A stretch of 46,998 nt of DNA, taken from assembly GCA_016707685.1 (NCBI GenBank), contig JADJHE010000022.1, positions 1-46,998 of the forward strand, written 5' to 3'. The stretch comes from Bacteroidota bacterium. Lineage in GTDB: Bacteria > Bacteroidota > Bacteroidia > 2-12-FULL-35-15. A model generated the notes under the pieces. That model had not been told where the DNA came from and made no database searches. It saw only the letters and a program-made list of their open reading frames with translations. Both the position numbers and the translations under genes were made by a program. Positions within the stretch are counted from its first letter, which is position 1. Each line of letters begins with the position of its first letter. Positions 1 to 8,734 of this stretch are shown here, one piece after another.

Positions 1-183
1 GAATTCTGTCGGATATTTTTTGCTCAAATAATCTTCTGTTTTAGAAGATGTTTTTGTTTGAAGCATTTTCTCCCATTTTTCGCGAATGGTTAAAATACCA
101 ATTCGAATATCAGCAACCGGACGAGTGAACGTTAGTGGCAACAAATTGGTTCGAGCTGCATCATCAAATAAAATGTAATTCAT
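1..183 (-). CDS. GlmU-like sugar nucleotidyltransferase, N-terminal part (cut by window edge)
   Basis: The ATG at 181-183 on the minus strand opens a frame that stays open to the left edge, giving 61 residues beginning MNYILFDDAARTNLLPLTF, followed by TRPVADIRIGILTIREKWE. This opening is characteristic of the Bacteroidota GlmU-like putative sugar nucleotidyltransferases, proteins of about 400 residues that carry a nucleotidyltransferase fold and a left-handed beta-helix. Only the first 61 residues are visible, so catalytic residues cannot be checked. The start lies 12 bases downstream of the DUF6913 gene, so the two are probably co-transcribed. The sugar substrate is not known from sequence; a role in cell-wall or surface sugar activation is inferred from the family. 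Confidence 0.8.
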   Translation of the reverse strand, partial: MNYILFDDAARTNLLPLTFTRPVADIRIGILTIREKWEKMLQTKTSSKTEDYLSKKYPTEF

Positions 184-195
184 AGGTTGATTGTA

Positions 196-765
196 TTAAT
201 TCAAATTAACTTCCGGTTTATTAAGCATTGCTATGTATGTATCAACTTGTCTCAAAAAGTATTTTAGCTTTTGAGTATTATCCGAATCAATCATCATATC
301 ATAAATGATTTCGTCTTGTTCTTTGTATTTCCCCACTTTAAATTTAGCCTTCGATAATGCAGCAATATACTTTAAAGGAAAATGATCATGAATGTTCAAG
401 TCAATCAACAAATCGTATTCTTCATTGATAAAGTTTTCAATGATATGAGTACTTGGTTTGCCGAACCAATTCAATTCTTTTAATGAAAAGAAATCGTATT
501 CTAATTTTGAATACGTTAGTTCTGGAATTTTTTTATCACTAAAAAACCCTAACACTTTCACTTTTTTATTGCTCTCACGCAAGTAAACCAAGTAGCGTTT
601 TACCAATTCAAAGTCTTCTGAATTAGAAGCGTCAAAAAGAATCCCGACTGTTCTAATCTGGTTGAAATTAAATTTAGTTGGTTTTAACTCACGCTTGGTT
701 GCAGATAGCTCTTGTTTAAGCGTTCTATAAGCAAAGGCAAGTTTTATATTTTTAAATAAACCCAT
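196..765 (-). CDS. DUF6913 family protein
   Basis: This 189-residue protein has no signal peptide or membrane segment. It resembles the DUF6913 family of small cytoplasmic proteins found next to ligA or dapA in Bacteroidota. The N-terminus is basic and helical (MGLFKNIKLAF), followed by alternating beta/alpha segments, including VGILFDASNSEDFE and a central YDLLIDLNIHDHFPLKYIA segment. No catalytic motif is recognisable and no biochemical function is known to me. It starts 4 bases after the ligA stop codon and ends 12 bases before the GlmU-like start, so it sits inside a tight operon. The family name is from memory of the sequence pattern. Confidence 0.65.
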   Translation of the reverse strand: MGLFKNIKLAFAYRTLKQELSATKRELKPTKFNFNQIRTVGILFDASNSEDFELVKRYLVYLRESNKKVKVLGFFSDKKIPELTYSKLEYDFFSLKELNWFGKPSTHIIENFINEEYDLLIDLNIHDHFPLKYIAALSKAKFKVGKYKEQDEIIYDMMIDSDNTQKLKYFLRQVDTYIAMLNKPEVNLN

Positions 766-769
766 TTGT

Positions 770-2806
770 TTAATTTATCATCGTTATAAAATCATCTTCC
801 GAAATAATCTTTACTCCCAACTTTTCGGCTTTTTTTAATTTTTCAGGTCCCATATTATCCCCTGCAATCACATAACTTGTTTTGCCAGAAATGGAACCTA
901 CATTTTTACCACCATTTTGTTCGATGGCTTTTTTCAAGTCATCGCGCGAGAATTTGCTAAACACTCCCGAAACCACGAACGATAAATCTTTTAACTTGTC
1001 ACTGGTATTCGTTAATTGCTCATCCGACAATTGAAATTGCAAACCGGCTTGTTTCAATCGAGTAATAATTTCAACATTACGACTATCAGCAAAATAAGCC
1101 ACAATGGTTTGAGCAGTTTTTTCGCCAATATCACCTACTTCCAATAACTCTTCAACACTAGCAGCTGCTAATGCATCAATGTTTTTAAAATAATAGGCTA
1201 ATTTTTTTGCAGTTGTTTCACCTATATGACGAATCCCAATGGCATACAATACACGCTCAAATGTAATTTGTTTGGATGCTTCAATACCAGCCAGTAAATT
1301 GTTTGCACTCTTCTCTGCCATTCTTTCCAGCTTCAATACATCTTCTTTCTTTAAAACATAAATATCGGCAATGGTTTTCACTAATCCTGCATCATAAAAC
1401 AAGGCAATGGTTTCGGCACCCATGCTATCTATGTCCATTGCTTTACGGGAAACAAAATGCTCCATTCGACCTTTCACTTGAGGTGGACACTCCAACTCGT
1501 TCGGACAATAATGATTTGCTTCTCCTTCGCTTCGAACCAATTCGGTTCCACACTCCGGACAATGCGTGATGTATTTTGTAGGAGGCAATGCTGTTGCAAA
1601 CAAATCGTTGCCACCACCAACTGGTCGTTTACTCTCATCTACACCAATTATCTTTGGAATAATCTCTCCTCCTTTTTCGACAAAAACAGTATCACCAACT
1701 CGAACATCTAATTTTTCAATGATGTCGGCATTGTGCAAGGATGCTCTTTTTACGGTTGTACCAGCAAGCAATACAGGCTTCAAATTAGCAACGGGTGTGA
1801 TTGCACCTGTTCGTCCAACTTGATAAGAAATACTTTCTAATAGTGTAGCAACACGTTGTGCTTTGAATTTATAAGCAATTGCCCAGCGTGGCGATTTAGC
1901 AGTAAAGCCAAGCGTTTTTTGTTGGTCGTATGCATTTACTTTCAACACAACTCCATCAATATCAAATTGCAAGTGCTCGCGTTCAATATCCCATTTAGAA
2001 ATAAAATTAAAAACACCTTCAATGGAATTTACTTTAATAACCGAATCGGGCACTTTGAATCCCCAACTTTTTGCAGCAAGTAAGTTCTCGTAATGACTTT
2101 GATGAGGAAGGTTTTCACCCAATACAAAATAGAGGTAACAATCCAAATTGCGTTTTGCTACTACTGCTGAATCTTGCATTTTCAAGGTTCCAGACGCTGC
2201 ATTGCGAGGGTTTGCTAACAAGGCATCTCCAATCTCTTCGCGTTCACGATTGATTTCATCAAAGGAAGAGCGAGGCATAAATATTTCGCCACGTATTTCA
2301 AATTCATCTGGAAAATTTGTTCCTCTTAATGTAAGTGGAATACTTTTTATGGTTTTAACATTGGTGGTTACATCGTCTCCTTGCTCCCCATCGCCACGTG
2401 TTAATGCTTGTACTAGTTTTCCATTTTTATAGGTTAATCCAATGGCAACACCATCATATTTTAATTCGCATACATACTCAAAAGGTTCTGTAATTGTTTT
2501 TCGAACACGGTCATCAAAGTCTTTTAGCTCCTCCTCAGAATAGGTATTTCCCAATGATAACATCGGGTATTTATGTTTTACAGTAATAAAATCTTTGGTA
2601 ATTTGTCCACCTACACGCTGTGTTGGCGAATCAGGAAATGCGAATTGAGGATGTTCTTTTTCGAGTTGAATTAACTCTTCTAATAATTTATCAAAGTCGA
2701 AATCGCTAATAGTGGGAGCCGAAAGCACATAATAATTGTAATTATGCTCTTCAATTATTTTTGAAAGTTCTTTTATTTTATGTTCAACCGATTCACTCAT
2801 AAACAT
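770..2806 (-). CDS. ligA: NAD-dependent DNA ligase LigA
   Basis: LigA seals nicks in duplex DNA during replication and repair, using NAD+ as adenylate donor. The 678-residue product has the full domain order and usual length. Domain Ia contains the Y-x-Y-Y helix. The adenylation domain carries the KYDG motif with the nucleophile at Lys116. An OB fold follows, then a zinc finger of four cysteines (CPECGTELVRS then CPNELECP), helix-hairpin-helix repeats and a C-terminal BRCT domain (DLSFVVSGVF, GKTSYVIAGD). Two ATGs lie two codons apart, at 2806 and 2800; the second (MSESVEHK) fits the family start better. It begins 5 bases downstream of the TonB-like gene and 4 bases upstream of DUF6913. Confidence 0.97.
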   Translation of the reverse strand: MFMSESVEHKIKELSKIIEEHNYNYYVLSAPTISDFDFDKLLEELIQLEKEHPQFAFPDSPTQRVGGQITKDFITVKHKYPMLSLGNTYSEEELKDFDDRVRKTITEPFEYVCELKYDGVAIGLTYKNGKLVQALTRGDGEQGDDVTTNVKTIKSIPLTLRGTNFPDEFEIRGEIFMPRSSFDEINREREEIGDALLANPRNAASGTLKMQDSAVVAKRNLDCYLYFVLGENLPHQSHYENLLAAKSWGFKVPDSVIKVNSIEGVFNFISKWDIEREHLQFDIDGVVLKVNAYDQQKTLGFTAKSPRWAIAYKFKAQRVATLLESISYQVGRTGAITPVANLKPVLLAGTTVKRASLHNADIIEKLDVRVGDTVFVEKGGEIIPKIIGVDESKRPVGGGNDLFATALPPTKYITHCPECGTELVRSEGEANHYCPNELECPPQVKGRMEHFVSRKAMDIDSMGAETIALFYDAGLVKTIADIYVLKKEDVLKLERMAEKSANNLLAGIEASKQITFERVLYAIGIRHIGETTAKKLAYYFKNIDALAAASVEELLEVGDIGEKTAQTIVAYFADSRNVEIITRLKQAGLQFQLSDEQLTNTSDKLKDLSFVVSGVFSKFSRDDLKKAIEQNGGKNVGSISGKTSYVIAGDNMGPEKLKKAEKLGVKIISEDDFITMIN

Positions 2807-2811
2807 TAAAA

Positions 2812-3606
2812 CTATTTCTGTTCACCACCACTGTTATCTTTAAAATCTTCGTTGAGCATAAAATAAATCGGCATGGTCATGTAGGTACGAACCCATTTAT
2901 TTCCCAAAACACCGGCCCTCCATTTTGTCATTTCAATCAAACGAATTGCTTCTTGGTCGCAACCGCCACCAACCGATTTCTCTATCCCAATATTGGTAAT
3001 CATTCCACTAGGTTCAACAATAAAACGTAACAAAACTGTTCCTTGAATATTTGCTAATTGTGCTTGCTTTGGATATTCTAAATTATCTTTAATTAAATCT
3101 TGTAATGCATAATTTCCTTTGTAATAAACGGGCATTTGTTCTACAATTTTATAAATCGTTGCTGAAGAATCAACCGAATATTCGGCATTGTACTTAATGG
3201 TTTCATAACCTCTTTTCTTGGATAATTTAGCATACTTTTCAGGTTCAAACGTAAACCAAACCGACCAGTTTGTAGCAACACGCTTCCCTTCTCTTACTGC
3301 TGGCACCCATTGAATCAATCGAAACAATCGCATGGCTTCTTTGTCGATATCAGGAGCAATGCTTTGTACAACTTTAGCATCCGTAATAGTACTGTCTGCA
3401 TTTATTACAAATACAACCTCAAGCTTTCCACCTATTTTTTTAGACAAGGCGTCTTGTGGATAAATAAGTTCCTGATCAAAAATGCGTTTCAGTTCACTTT
3501 TCCCACCTACATTGGTAGGAAAAGCATCCACACTGTACTGAATTTGTGACTGAATGTTGGCCGAAAAGAACAACAACAAAAAGCCCATTGTTAGATATTT
3601 TTTCAT
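2812..3606 (-). CDS. TonB family protein with two TonB_C domains
   Basis: The 264-residue product has an N-terminal signal sequence (MKKYLTMGFLLLFFSANIQS) and two tandem TonB C-terminal-like domains, at about residues 45-120 and 165-250. Each shows the typical YP-x-A opening (LIYPQDALSKKIGG, LEYPKQAQLANIQG), the V-x-F-x-V/I-x-x-x-G strand pattern and a closing W-x-A/P-G segment. It lacks the membrane anchor and Pro-rich linker of a classic TonB, so a stand-alone periplasmic or outer-membrane role is more likely than energy transduction. It lies between prmC and ligA with gaps of 10 and 5 bases, which suggests co-transcription. The partner is unknown. Confidence 0.85.
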   Translation of the reverse strand: MKKYLTMGFLLLFFSANIQSQIQYSVDAFPTNVGGKSELKRIFDQELIYPQDALSKKIGGKLEVVFVINADSTITDAKVVQSIAPDIDKEAMRLFRLIQWVPAVREGKRVATNWSVWFTFEPEKYAKLSKKRGYETIKYNAEYSVDSSATIYKIVEQMPVYYKGNYALQDLIKDNLEYPKQAQLANIQGTVLLRFIVEPSGMITNIGIEKSVGGGCDQEAIRLIEMTKWRAGVLGNKWVRTYMTMPIYFMLNEDFKDNSGGEQK

Positions 3607-3616
3607 AATTATAAAA

Positions 3617-4480
3617 CTAAAAACTACCTCGCAAGATACGATTTTTATTACTTAAATCCTTTACCAACACTACATTTTTAAACCCTTTATTTTCAAGCAT
3701 TTGTTTGCATTCTGCTCCGAAATTTTCATTGATTTCGAAATAGATTTTGCCTTGAGGTTTTAAACCTTTTAAAGCTACATCTGCAATCTTTTTGTAAAAC
3801 AAAAGTGGGTCATCATTATAAACAAACAAAGCCAAATGCGGTTCGTACTTCAATACATTGTTACTCATCTCTTCTTTTTCAGAAATACGAATGTAGGGAG
3901 GATTACTTACAATAATATCAAAAGAATTTGGAGCTATTTCTTTTGAAGGATTTAAAATATCATCCAGTATAAAATTGATTTCTACTTGATTCCATTCTGC
4001 ATTTTTTTTAGCCACTTCTAGTGCTTTTTCAGAAACATCTATGGAAGAAACCATTGCATTGGGAATATTCTTTCTTAAGCTTATCGGAATACAACCACTA
4101 CCCGTTCCTATATCTAATATAGCTGGGTTGAAATCCTTATTTTCTTTGATAATTAAATCAACGAGTTCTTCTGTTTCGGGGCGAGGAATTAAGACATGCT
4201 CATTCACATAAAATTTTAATCCGTAAAAATCGGCTTTACCAAGTATTTGCTGAATGGGTTTTTCATTTTTCAAATCCTTAATGGCAAAATTAAATTTTAG
4301 CAAATCCGATTCACTAATCGTTCGCTCCCCATTTATAACAATATCTACCCGTTTTAAACCCAAATACTCCTCAAAACAAAGTCCGATGAATGATTCGATT
4401 TCCGATGCATCATACATGCCTTGCAATTGTTCCCTAAAAAAGCGGACAACATCTTTAATTTTATTTGAAGCTATTTGCAT
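3617..4480 (-). CDS. prmC: Peptide chain release factor N5-glutamine methyltransferase PrmC (HemK)
   Basis: PrmC methylates the glutamine of the GGQ motif in release factors using S-adenosylmethionine. The 287-residue product has an N-terminal helical domain, the SAM-binding loop DIGTGSGC at residues 123-130 and the substrate-binding NPPY motif at 193-196. The frame is open further upstream to 4597, but that extension would run into the divergent ribD gene; the ATG at 4480 (MQIASNKIKDVVRF) gives the normal family length and leaves a 38-base divergent spacer. A TAnnTTTG element ends 5 bases before this ATG, so the transcript may have almost no leader. Confidence 0.93.
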   Translation of the reverse strand: MQIASNKIKDVVRFFREQLQGMYDASEIESFIGLCFEEYLGLKRVDIVINGERTISESDLLKFNFAIKDLKNEKPIQQILGKADFYGLKFYVNEHVLIPRPETEELVDLIIKENKDFNPAILDIGTGSGCIPISLRKNIPNAMVSSIDVSEKALEVAKKNAEWNQVEINFILDDILNPSKEIAPNSFDIIVSNPPYIRISEKEEMSNNVLKYEPHLALFVYNDDPLLFYKKIADVALKGLKPQGKIYFEINENFGAECKQMLENKGFKNVVLVKDLSNKNRILRGSF

Positions 4481-4485
4481 GTCCA

Positions 4486-4493
4486 CAAAGTTA
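4486..4493 (-). promoter_or_regulatory. Putative -7 element of prmC
   Basis: On the minus strand the sequence reads TAACTTTG, a full match to the Bacteroidota -7 consensus TAnnTTTG, and ends exactly 5 bases before the prmC ATG. The start site would then fall at or beside the start codon. No good -33 TTG lies at the usual distance. Confidence 0.4.
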
Positions 4494-4501
4494 AGAATAG
4501 T

Positions 4502-4509
4502 TACATTTG
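4502..4509 (+). promoter_or_regulatory. Putative -7 element of ribD
   Basis: TACATTTG matches the TAnnTTTG consensus and ends 9 bases before the ribD ATG. A TTTG at 4474-4477 is a possible -33 element, although its 24-base spacer is long. The element faces away from the prmC element inside the same 38-base spacer. Confidence 0.4.
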
Positions 4510-4518
4510 TAGCACTAT

Positions 4519-5559
4519 ATGAATGAACAAGAAAAATACATGCAGCGTTGCCTCGAATTGGCAAAAAAAGGTTTTGGCAATGTAGCTCCAAATCCAATGG
4601 TAGGAAGTGTTATCGTTTATAACAATGAAATTATTGGTGAAGGATACCACATGCAATACGGACAAGCACATGCCGAAGTAAATGCAATCAATTCAGTAAA
4701 AGATAAGTCATTGCTAAAAAAAGCAACACTTTATGTGAATTTGGAGCCTTGCTCTCATTTTGGAAAAACACCACCTTGTGCCGATTTAATCATTGAACAC
4801 AAAATTCCCTATGTCGTAATTGGAACCATTGATAGCTTTGCACAAGTATGCGGACGAGGCATCGAAAAATTAACAAAAGCGGGTATTGATGTAAAAGTTG
4901 GTGTTTTAGAAGAACAATGCAAAGAATTGAACAAGCGCTTTTTTATTTTTCAAGAAAAAAAACGGCCATACATCATTTTAAAATGGGCACAAACGGCCGA
5001 TGGGTTTATTGATGCCATCCGAGAAGACGCGAACACACCTCCATTAAAAATCAGTAATGATGCCGCTAACAAATTGGTGCATACGTGGCGAAGTCAAGAG
5101 CAAGCCATTATGGTTGGTAAAAATACCGCATTGCTTGATAATCCGCAATTAACGGTTCGTAATGTGGAAGGAAAAAGTCCGATACGCATTGTAACAGACA
5201 AACATTTATCCATTCCCGCAACTTATTACTTGCTAGATAAAAGTGTTCCTACCATTATATTTACGGGCATAGAGATGCCTTCGAGTACCAATTTAGAATA
5301 TGTGACCATCGATTTTGACATCGAAATAATTCCACAAATATTAAATGAATTGTACAAACGTAACATTCAATCGTTGATTATTGAAGGCGGGTACAATGTG
5401 CTACATAGTTTTATTGCTGATAATTGTTGGGACGAAGCACGCGTTTTTATTTCAGAAGAATCCATTAACAATGGAATCAATGCGCCTGAAATAAATAGAA
5501 AGCCTGCATTTAAAGAAGTGATAGATAATAATGCATTATTGATTTATGTAAATAATTAA
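4519..5559 (+). CDS. ribD: Bifunctional riboflavin biosynthesis deaminase/reductase RibD
   Basis: RibD catalyses two early steps of riboflavin synthesis: deamination of the pyrimidine ring of diaminohydroxyphosphoribosylaminopyrimidine, then NADPH-dependent reduction of the ribose. The 346-residue product has an N-terminal cytidine-deaminase-like domain with the zinc site H51-A-E53, C78 and C87 (in PCSHFGKTPPC), and a C-terminal dihydrofolate-reductase-like domain (KWAQTADGFI, MVGKNTALLDNPQLTVR, IIEGGYNVL). Length and domain order are normal. It diverges from prmC across 38 bases and is followed after one base by the YigZ gene, so the two probably share a transcript. Confidence 0.96.
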   Translation: MNEQEKYMQRCLELAKKGFGNVAPNPMVGSVIVYNNEIIGEGYHMQYGQAHAEVNAINSVKDKSLLKKATLYVNLEPCSHFGKTPPCADLIIEHKIPYVVIGTIDSFAQVCGRGIEKLTKAGIDVKVGVLEEQCKELNKRFFIFQEKKRPYIILKWAQTADGFIDAIREDANTPPLKISNDAANKLVHTWRSQEQAIMVGKNTALLDNPQLTVRNVEGKSPIRIVTDKHLSIPATYYLLDKSVPTIIFTGIEMPSSTNLEYVTIDFDIEIIPQILNELYKRNIQSLIIEGGYNVLHSFIADNCWDEARVFISEESINNGINAPEINRKPAFKEVIDNNALLIYVNN

Positions 5560-5560
5560 T

Positions 5561-6184
5561 ATGCTTTTTGAAGATACTTACCTCACTATTGAAAAAGCAT
5601 CCGAAGGGATTTTTAAAGACAAAGGCAGTAAATTTTTAGCTTATGCCTATCCTGTTGCTTCCGAAGAGAAAATAAAAGAGCACTTAGCTGAATTACGAAA
5701 ATTACATCCCAGCGCTAGGCATCACTGTTATGCATTCCGATTGGGAGCAGCCAAACAAGCATTCAGAGCAAACGATGATGGTGAACCATCCAATACAGCA
5801 GGGAAACCCATTCTTGGTCAAATTCAATCCAAAGACTTAACCAATATTTTAATTGTAGTGGTTCGTTATTTTGGAGGAACATTATTGGGTGTAAGTGGCT
5901 TAATCAATGCATACAAACTTGCCGCGCTCGACTCAATTCAGAATGCTAATATCATCGAAAAAACAGTGGATGAAGTGTATGAATTAAAATTTGATTACCT
6001 GCAAATGAATGATGTGATGAAAATTATTAAAGATCAGCATTTACAAATATTGCATCAGAATTTTGAATTGAATGGGGAGCTTTCATTCTCGGTTCGAAAA
6101 AGTAATTCTACAAAAATGTATGATATGTTCAGTAAAATCAGTAATCTTGAAATTGAATTCATAAAGAAATTTAAGAATTGTTGA
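5561..6184 (+). CDS. YigZ/IMPACT family protein (UPF0029)
   Basis: This 207-residue protein belongs to the YigZ/IMPACT family. The N-terminal domain carries the signature run DDGEPSNTAGKPIL, then VVVRYFGGTLLGVSGL at about residues 85-120, and a short C-terminal DUF1949-like domain follows. Family members are linked to translation regulation or proline peptidase-related annotations, but the bacterial biochemical role is not firmly set. The ATG follows the ribD stop codon by a single base, which indicates translational coupling. No signal peptide or membrane segment is visible. Confidence 0.9.
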   Translation: MLFEDTYLTIEKASEGIFKDKGSKFLAYAYPVASEEKIKEHLAELRKLHPSARHHCYAFRLGAAKQAFRANDDGEPSNTAGKPILGQIQSKDLTNILIVVVRYFGGTLLGVSGLINAYKLAALDSIQNANIIEKTVDEVYELKFDYLQMNDVMKIIKDQHLQILHQNFELNGELSFSVRKSNSTKMYDMFSKISNLEIEFIKKFKNC

Positions 6185-6192
6185 TTAAGAAA

Positions 6193-6213
6193 ACGACTAA
6201 CGACTAATTACTA
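6193..6213. repeat. Heptad tandem repeat between genes
   Basis: Three 7-base units run head to tail (ACGACTA, ACGACTA, ATTACTA) in the 37-base gap between the YigZ gene and the peptidase gene. Similar heptads occur at 7158-7185 and 7880-7903. Confidence 0.5.
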
Positions 6214-6221
6214 TAAAAAAC

Positions 6222-7148
6222 ATGAAACTATTAAAAGAAATGTGCGCTATTCATGCTCCTTCTGGAAACGAAGTTGCTATGACTAATTTTTTATTGAACT
6301 ACATCGATAAAAATAAAAAATCGTGGAAAGTAAAACCAAAGATTTACAAAGGGGAAGGCTTTCAAGATTGCATCGTTTTAGTTTTCGGGAAACCACGTAC
6401 CGCCATTTTTGCACACATTGACAGTATTGGATTTACCGTTCGTTATGGCAAACAATTGGTTAAAATTGGTGGACCACGTACCGTTGATGGTTTTGAATTG
6501 GTAGGTGAAGATAGTCTGGGCAAAGCCGATGTGAAATTAAAATTGGCTACAGATAAAAAAACAAAAGAATTAAAATTGGAATATACATTCAAACGCGATT
6601 TGGAAAGAGGAACAGAATTAACCTTTAAACCGAATTGGAGAGAAGATAAAGAATATGTTCAGTGTTGCTACATGGACAATCGCTTAGGAGTTTACAATGC
6701 CTTAAAAGTAGCTGAAACACTAAAAGATGGAGTAATTGTATTTAGCTGTTGGGAAGAACATGGTGGTGGAAGTGTTTCGTACATTCAAAAATTTTTACAA
6801 GAAAAATACAAAGTAAGTCAAGCTTTAATTTCTGATATCTCCTGGATTTCGGATGGTGTGTTCCCTGGAAAAGGTCCTGTTATCTCTTTGCGTGATAGTT
6901 TAATTCCACGCAGAAGTTATGTAAATAAAATAACTGCCATTGCAAAAAAACACAAAGTAGCACATCAATTAGAAGTAGAAGGTAGTGGCGGTAGTGATGG
7001 GAAAGAATTGCAAATGGGCGAATTCCCTTGGGATTGGTGCTTTGTAGGTGCAGCCGAACAATTTGTTCATACACCTGATGAAAAGGTTCACAAAAAAGAC
7101 ATTGATGGAATGATTGAACTTTACAAAGTGTTGATGAAGGATTTGTAA
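6222..7148 (+). CDS. M42-like zinc aminopeptidase
   Basis: The 308-residue product resembles the M42 family of dinuclear zinc aminopeptidases (also annotated as endoglucanase or deblocking aminopeptidase). Probable metal and catalytic residues in order are H65 and D67 (FAHIDSIG), D152 (YMDNRLG), the E178-E179 pair (WEEHGGG), an acidic residue near D205-D207 and H283 (FVHTPDEKVH). The GSGGSDG loop at 255-260 is also typical. It is somewhat shorter than the usual 340-360 residues, and the lid domain looks compact. No signal peptide is present, so it is cytoplasmic. The substrate cannot be deduced. It converges with pdxH. Confidence 0.82.
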   Translation: MKLLKEMCAIHAPSGNEVAMTNFLLNYIDKNKKSWKVKPKIYKGEGFQDCIVLVFGKPRTAIFAHIDSIGFTVRYGKQLVKIGGPRTVDGFELVGEDSLGKADVKLKLATDKKTKELKLEYTFKRDLERGTELTFKPNWREDKEYVQCCYMDNRLGVYNALKVAETLKDGVIVFSCWEEHGGGSVSYIQKFLQEKYKVSQALISDISWISDGVFPGKGPVISLRDSLIPRRSYVNKITAIAKKHKVAHQLEVEGSGGSDGKELQMGEFPWDWCFVGAAEQFVHTPDEKVHKKDIDGMIELYKVLMKDL

Positions 7149-7157
7149 GATAAGACA

Positions 7158-7185
7158 CAAGATGCAAGATGCAAGAATCAAGAAC
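7158..7185. repeat. Heptad tandem repeat in convergent gap
   Basis: Four 7-base units sharing CAAGA (CAAGATG, CAAGATG, CAAGAAT, CAAGAAC) fill most of the 50-base gap between the converging peptidase and pdxH genes. I see no hairpin terminator in this gap. Confidence 0.6.
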
Positions 7186-7198
7186 TAACAACAAAACT

Positions 7199-7849
7199 CT
7201 AAGGAGCCAAACGTTCTATCTTCCAATTCGAATCCGCAAGTGTATAAAGAATACGGTCGTGCATACGACTTGGTCGGCCTTGCCAAAACTCAATACTAGA
7301 AGGTTTTAAAACATAACCGCCCCAGTGTGGTGGACGAGGAACATTGTCTGTAGGATACTGTTTCGACATTTCCTCATAAGCATCATCCAATGCTTTACGA
7401 TTTGCAACCACTTTACTTTGTGGTGATGTCCATGCTCCTAATTTACTGGTACGTGGACGCGTATTAAAATAAATATCAGATTCTTCATCTGTTTGTTTTT
7501 CCAATACACCTTCTATACGTACCTGACGTTCCAACTCTGGCCAAAAGAATAACAATGCACACTGAGGATTCGCTGCTATCTCCTCCCCTTTTCGGCTTAC
7601 ATAATTGGAATAAAAAACAAAACCATTCTCGTTGAAATTACGCAACAACAAAATACGAGCAGCTGGCATACCTGATGTTGATGCTGTAGCAACGGTCATT
7701 GCATTGGGCTCATTCACATGCGCATCTACTGCTTCTTTAAACCATTTTTCAAATTGTAAAAAAGGACTTTTATTTACATCCGATTCATCCAATGTTTGCT
7801 TTGAAAAATCGTGACGCAATGTGTTGATGTATAATCTTAAATCTTCCAT
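7199..7849 (-). CDS. pdxH: Pyridoxamine 5'-phosphate oxidase PdxH
   Basis: PdxH uses FMN and oxygen to oxidise pyridoxine or pyridoxamine 5'-phosphate to pyridoxal 5'-phosphate. The 216-residue length is standard. Family motifs include ARILLLRNFNENGFVFYSN (FMN and substrate contacts), SRKGEEIAANP, FFWPELERQVRIEG, the SRPSR-type stretch FWQGRPSRMHDR and the C-terminal WKIERLAP that closes the active site. It lies 33 bases downstream of a PLP-dependent aminotransferase gene on the same strand, so enzyme and cofactor supply may be co-expressed. Confidence 0.97.
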   Translation of the reverse strand: MEDLRLYINTLRHDFSKQTLDESDVNKSPFLQFEKWFKEAVDAHVNEPNAMTVATASTSGMPAARILLLRNFNENGFVFYSNYVSRKGEEIAANPQCALLFFWPELERQVRIEGVLEKQTDEESDIYFNTRPRTSKLGAWTSPQSKVVANRKALDDAYEEMSKQYPTDNVPRPPHWGGYVLKPSSIEFWQGRPSRMHDRILYTLADSNWKIERLAP

Positions 7850-7879
7850 AATCCTTTCAATTAAATTTCTAAATACTAC

Positions 7880-7903
7880 AAGCTAACAACTAAGTACTAA
7901 CTC
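7880..7903. repeat. Heptad-periodic CTAA repeat
   Basis: CTAA recurs every 7 bases (AAGCTAA, CAACTAA, GTACTAA) across the 3' end of the aminotransferase gene and its spacer to pdxH. It resembles the heptads at 6193-6213. Confidence 0.4.
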
Positions 7904-8731
7904 GTTTAACTTTTCAATTAACTTTTTAGATGTATTGTTAAAATATCTTTTTTGCTTAAATGCAACCACCCACTGAATTCCTTTGATGGTATTGGTTAAA
8001 AATAGTTCATCGGCACCCAACAAAACATTTTGCATAATTGATATTTCATAAACAGCTATTTTGTTTTGTTGTGCAATCTGAATTATTTTTTTTCGCATCA
8101 CACCATCCACACAACCATCTTCAACAGGTGAAGTATACAATACACCATTCTTCACTGCAAAGATATTGGAACTTATTGCTTCTATAATATGACCTTTATC
8201 ATTACTCAAAATACATTCATCCAACTGATGCTGATTTTTATAAATACCAGCCATTACATAAATGGAACTGTTTGCCGACTTTATGGATGCCAATGCATTG
8301 GGTGTCTTTCTAAATTCGGTATACAAATCAACAGTCAAGCCTTTTTGATTCAATACATATCCAACTTCTTCTTTGGGATAAGCTTCTATTAAAAAAGAAA
8401 CTTTATTATCCGAAGGAGCATAAAAACCACCATCATTGCGGTAAACGGTCACACGAATGCGCCCATCTGTACCGATACCATTTTTCTGAATTAATTCAAA
8501 AATATTTTTTTCGAAAAAGGCTTCACTAAACAATGGATGCATTTCCATTTTTAAAACGCGCATGCCGTTTATCAAACGTTGTAAATGTTCTTTCAAAAAC
8601 AAAGGTTTGTTGTTCGAAAAACGAATCGTTTCAAACAAGGCATCACCGTATCGAAAACCTCTATTGTTGACATACAATACAGGTTTATCCGATTCAGAAA
8701 TTACACCATTATGATTAATATAATTGGACAT
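7883..8731 (-). CDS. Class IV PLP-dependent aminotransferase/lyase
   Basis: The 282-residue product has the fold-type IV pattern: N-terminal RGFRYGDALFETIR, the PLP lysine at K151 (LASIKSANS) and the cofactor-phosphate motif IIEAISSNIFAVKNG. The family includes aminodeoxychorismate lyase (PabC, folate synthesis), D-alanine transaminase and branched-chain transaminase. The length and the GFRYGD/E-S-N-F pattern fit a PabC-like enzyme best, but sequence alone does not fix the substrate. It starts 3 bases after gmhB and is followed by pdxH, which makes its own cofactor. No signal peptide is present. Confidence 0.85.
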   Translation of the reverse strand: MSNYINHNGVISESDKPVLYVNNRGFRYGDALFETIRFSNNKPLFLKEHLQRLINGMRVLKMEMHPLFSEAFFEKNIFELIQKNGIGTDGRIRVTVYRNDGGFYAPSDNKVSFLIEAYPKEEVGYVLNQKGLTVDLYTEFRKTPNALASIKSANSSIYVMAGIYKNQHQLDECILSNDKGHIIEAISSNIFAVKNGVLYTSPVEDGCVDGVMRKKIIQIAQQNKIAVYEISIMQNVLLGADELFLTNTIKGIQWVVAFKQKRYFNNTSKKLIEKLNELVLSC

Positions 8732-8734
8732 GTA

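Noticed and set aside
1276..2432. Several plus-strand reading frames opposite ligA
   Set aside because: They are shadows of the conserved ligA gene; none shows a domain, a start context or a neighbour on that strand.
4481..4597. Longer prmC start with an extra 39 residues
   Set aside because: It would overlap the divergent ribD coding region, and the extension has no similarity to the PrmC helical domain.
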